Below are positions 6,740 to 8,459 of a stretch of DNA of 8,459 nt, in pieces (positions within the stretch are counted from its first letter, which is position 1; each line of letters starts with the position of its first letter). Source of the stretch: an uncultured Bacteroidota bacterium (GTDB lineage: Bacteria; Bacteroidota; Bacteroidia; Chitinophagales; Chitinophagaceae); the NCBI GenBank assembly GCA_903933995.1, contig CAIZMD010000293.1, positions 1 through 8,459 of the forward strand. The letters run 5' to 3'. The notes beneath the pieces were generated by a model. The model was not told where the DNA came from and did not search any database. It was given only the letters and a program-made list of their open reading frames with translations. The position numbers and the translations under genes were made by a program.

Positions 6740-7806
6740 CCATTGGGAGTAGCAGATCCTTCTATTAACAACCTAAAAGATTCCATCAATAACTGTTGTT
6801 TTCTGGCTTCAAAAACCGCTATTTTATCCTTGGGAATACGCATGCTGTATTTTCTACCCTCGGCCAAAGCCTTGTCAAATCCTGGGTTCAGTTTATTGAA
6901 CTGCCCAATATCCATGACCAATCCATTGGCCACTACCATGGAATGATACCTGCCACTTAGTTCTACCAAAGAAGTATTGGCTTGTTCCGCTTCATTCAAG
7001 GGAACTTGGTTATTGTTTTTGATCATGGAAGCTTTTACCTGTGTGGTTTCTTCGGCCGTTAAAGTAGTCCAGCCACCACCACCTTCCATAGCATAATGGG
7101 TACCAATGAATTTTTTTACGTGGTTGCGTGTCTCTTCCGGCAGGTAATATTGTAGGTCCCAAAAATCTCTACTATTTGCTTTTCTAATACACTGACGCAC
7201 CCTTCCAGCACCACCATTATAAGCAGCAACTACCAAGAGCCAATCACCAAATTCTGTATACAATTCTTTCATCAGCTTGGCCGCCACATGGGTACTTTTG
7301 TAAAAGTCCATACGTTCATCGCTTATGCCACCCACGCGTAAACCAAAACGCTTGGCTTCATAGTCCATAATCTGCCAAGGGCCAACAGCACCAGCCCAAG
7401 AAACCAATCCCGCTTGTAAATGACTTTCAATCACACTCAGGTATTTCATTTCTTTGGGAATCCCATAAGTGGTTAACACATTGTCATAGAGGTCAAAATA
7501 GGGCTTACCCCAACCCTTCATGCGTTGTAATTCCTTACCCTGTTTGCGAATATATTCCTGAACAAAAGACACTGCCCTTGGATTCAATTGGTCAATATAG
7601 GGCTTGTTGGCATTGAACTGATTGGTCTTGAACAAAGACTTAAACCCATATTTATCCTGGGTGCTATCTGTTTGTTGTTGTTCTTTGAAGCTCAGGTCGG
7701 ACCTAAAAGAAAGGGTACCAATGGATCCCGCCAAACAAGCAAACCCTACCAGCCAAGCGCGGGAAAGGGAGATGCGGTTTTGCAAAGAAATTCCATACCA
7801 TTTCAT
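6736..7806 (-). CDS. mltD: Membrane-associated lytic transglycosylase, MltD-like (GH23)
   Basis: Cleaves the MurNAc-GlcNAc bond of peptidoglycan, leaving 1,6-anhydro ends; acts in the periplasm. Predicted 356 residues. Seen: a basic N-terminus and one hydrophobic segment at 17-33 (signal peptide or anchor). Cys24 is present, but LVGFAC is a poor lipobox, so lipidation is doubtful. An SLT domain spans about 105-240, with catalytic Glu127 in LSVIESH, GPWQIM at 142-147, AAYNGGAGRV at 194-203 and TRNHVKKFIGTHYAM at 226-240, all typical of family 1D. The C-terminus (about 265-345) carries the NPGFDKALAEG and MRIP stretch often seen after the SLT domain in Bacteroidota MltD proteins, but no LysM repeat follows, unlike E. 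coli MltD. It has a candidate promoter in the 40-bp gap after gatA and converges with pabB. Confidence 0.92.
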   Translation of the reverse strand: MKWYGISLQNRISLSRAWLVGFACLAGSIGTLSFRSDLSFKEQQQTDSTQDKYGFKSLFKTNQFNANKPYIDQLNPRAVSFVQEYIRKQGKELQRMKGWGKPYFDLYDNVLTTYGIPKEMKYLSVIESHLQAGLVSWAGAVGPWQIMDYEAKRFGLRVGGISDERMDFYKSTHVAAKLMKELYTEFGDWLLVVAAYNGGAGRVRQCIRKANSRDFWDLQYYLPEETRNHVKKFIGTHYAMEGGGGWTTLTAEETTQVKASMIKNNNQVPLNEAEQANTSLVELSGRYHSMVVANGLVMDIGQFNKLNPGFDKALAEGRKYSMRIPKDKIAVFEARKQQLLMESFRLLIEGSATPNG

Positions 7807-7830
7807 GAATAGGTATCAATTAATGAACCG

Positions 7831-7838
7831 CAAATTTA
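7831..7838 (-). promoter_or_regulatory. Candidate -7 box for the transglycosylase gene
   Basis: The minus strand reads TAAATTTG, an exact TAnnTTTG match, 24 bases before the ATG at 7806. It lies in the short AT-rich gap between the gatA stop codon and this gene, so the gene need not depend on gatA read-through. No clear -33 TTTG is seen. Confidence 0.45.
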
Positions 7839-7846
7839 AACTTTAA

Positions 7847-8459
7847 TTACTTAACGCTTTGTGAAGGCTTGGCTGCCATCAATTGGGCGGAGAATTGCAG
7901 TAAATCGCTTTCCTGAAAATGGCTGCTCATGAGCTGTAAACCAAAGGGCATACCATTGGAATGCTGGAAAAGGGGTATAGAAATGGCCGGAATACCCACC
8001 AAATTGGCAAAAACGGTATAAATATCGGCCAAAAACATGGCTACCTGGTCTTCAGACTTTTCACCCAATTTGAATGCAGGAGCCGGCACCGTGGGAGAAA
8101 TCAACAGGTCATAACCCGCAAAAACCTCGTTGGCCTTGTTCCATAAAATGCGTCTCACCTGCTGTGCCTTGGTAAAATAAGCGTCAAAATAACCCGAACT
8201 GAGTACAAATGTCCCCAATAGGATCCTTCTTTGCACTTCTTTTCCAAATCCTTCGGTTCTTGATGCTTTGTATAATTGGTTGAGGTCTACATTTTGAATA
8301 CTGGTTCTATGACCATAACGCACGCCATCAAACCTAGACAGATTGCTAGATGCTTCTGCAGTTGTTAATACATAATAGGTAGGTACTACTTGGTCAAGTA
8401 GGTTAAACTCTATGGGATCTACTTGAACACCCTGACTGCGGAGTTGCTCAATCAATCCC
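7847..8459 (-). CDS. gatA: Glutamyl-tRNA(Gln) amidotransferase subunit A, C-terminal part
   Basis: GatA is the glutaminase subunit of the GatCAB complex. It releases ammonia from glutamine so that misacylated Glu-tRNA(Gln) (and often Asp-tRNA(Asn)) is converted to Gln-tRNA(Gln); cytosolic. The last 203 residues or so are visible and the frame is open to the window edge. Seen: TTAEASSNLSRFDGVRYGHR, a highly characteristic GatA stretch; EGFGKEVQRRILLGTFVLSSGYF; YDLLISPTVPAPAF; and NLVGIPAISIPLF followed by GMPFGLQLM near the end. The amidase-signature Ser-cisSer-Lys catalytic residues are upstream, outside the window. The TTG at 8453-8455 is an internal Leu codon, not a start. Other amidase-family members (AtzF, fatty-acid amide hydrolase) lack the EASSNLSRFDG stretch, so GatA is preferred. 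Confidence 0.95.
   Translation of the reverse strand, partial: GLIEQLRSQGVQVDPIEFNLLDQVVPTYYVLTTAEASSNLSRFDGVRYGHRTSIQNVDLNQLYKASRTEGFGKEVQRRILLGTFVLSSGYFDAYFTKAQQVRRILWNKANEVFAGYDLLISPTVPAPAFKLGEKSEDQVAMFLADIYTVFANLVGIPAISIPLFQHSNGMPFGLQLMSSHFQESDLLQFSAQLMAAKPSQSVK

Noticed and set aside
7588..7846. Two plus-strand open frames opposite the start of the transglycosylase gene
   Set aside because: Antisense shadows of the transglycosylase N-terminus, with no family resemblance or start signal.
1..8459. CRISPR arrays, tRNA or rRNA genes, insertion sequences, attachment sites, riboswitches
   Set aside because: No spaced direct repeats, transposase-like proteins, cloverleaf sequences or long structured leaders were seen; the intergenic gaps are at most about 105 bases.

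Overview
The window looks like a piece of a Bacteroidota chromosome, most likely from the Chitinophagaceae/Chitinophagales. I infer this from protein style (the Rel, PurA, PabB, MltD-like and GatA sequences), moderate-to-low GC, the lack of Shine-Dalgarno sequences, and several Bacteroidota-type -7 boxes (TAnnTTTG) just upstream of genes. Nothing suggests a mobile element, prophage, CRISPR array or RNA gene. No gene-free stretch exceeds about 105 bases.

Layout: (1) 1-1229, minus strand, the N-terminal 409 residues of an ABC exporter half-transporter, cut by the window edge just after Walker A. (2) A 42-bp divergent spacer with opposed candidate promoters. (3) 1272-3536, plus, a long bifunctional (p)ppGpp synthetase/hydrolase (Rel). 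(4) 3642-4904, plus, adenylosuccinate synthase (purA). (5) 4992-5438, plus, a 148-residue, extremely acidic and lysine-rich disordered protein of unknown function ending in seven Asp and a terminal Phe. (6) 5447-6739, plus, aminodeoxychorismate synthase component I (pabB), eight bases behind it. (7) 6736-7806, minus, an MltD-type lytic transglycosylase, convergent with pabB and sharing a TTAA stop-codon palindrome with it. (8) 7847-8459, minus, the C-terminal part of gatA, cut by the window edge.

How the genes relate: rel, purA and pabB are core nucleotide-alarmone, purine and folate genes. Rel uses GTP/GDP and PurA uses GTP; PurA is a known (p)ppGpp target in other bacteria, so the rel-purA adjacency may be functional. 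The acidic protein and pabB are probably co-transcribed. The transglycosylase and gatA are on the opposite strand and look like separate housekeeping units. Most of the window is ordinary. The acidic protein is the one element without a recognisable function; its tail resembles the C-terminal tip of single-stranded DNA-binding proteins, which is a hypothesis only.
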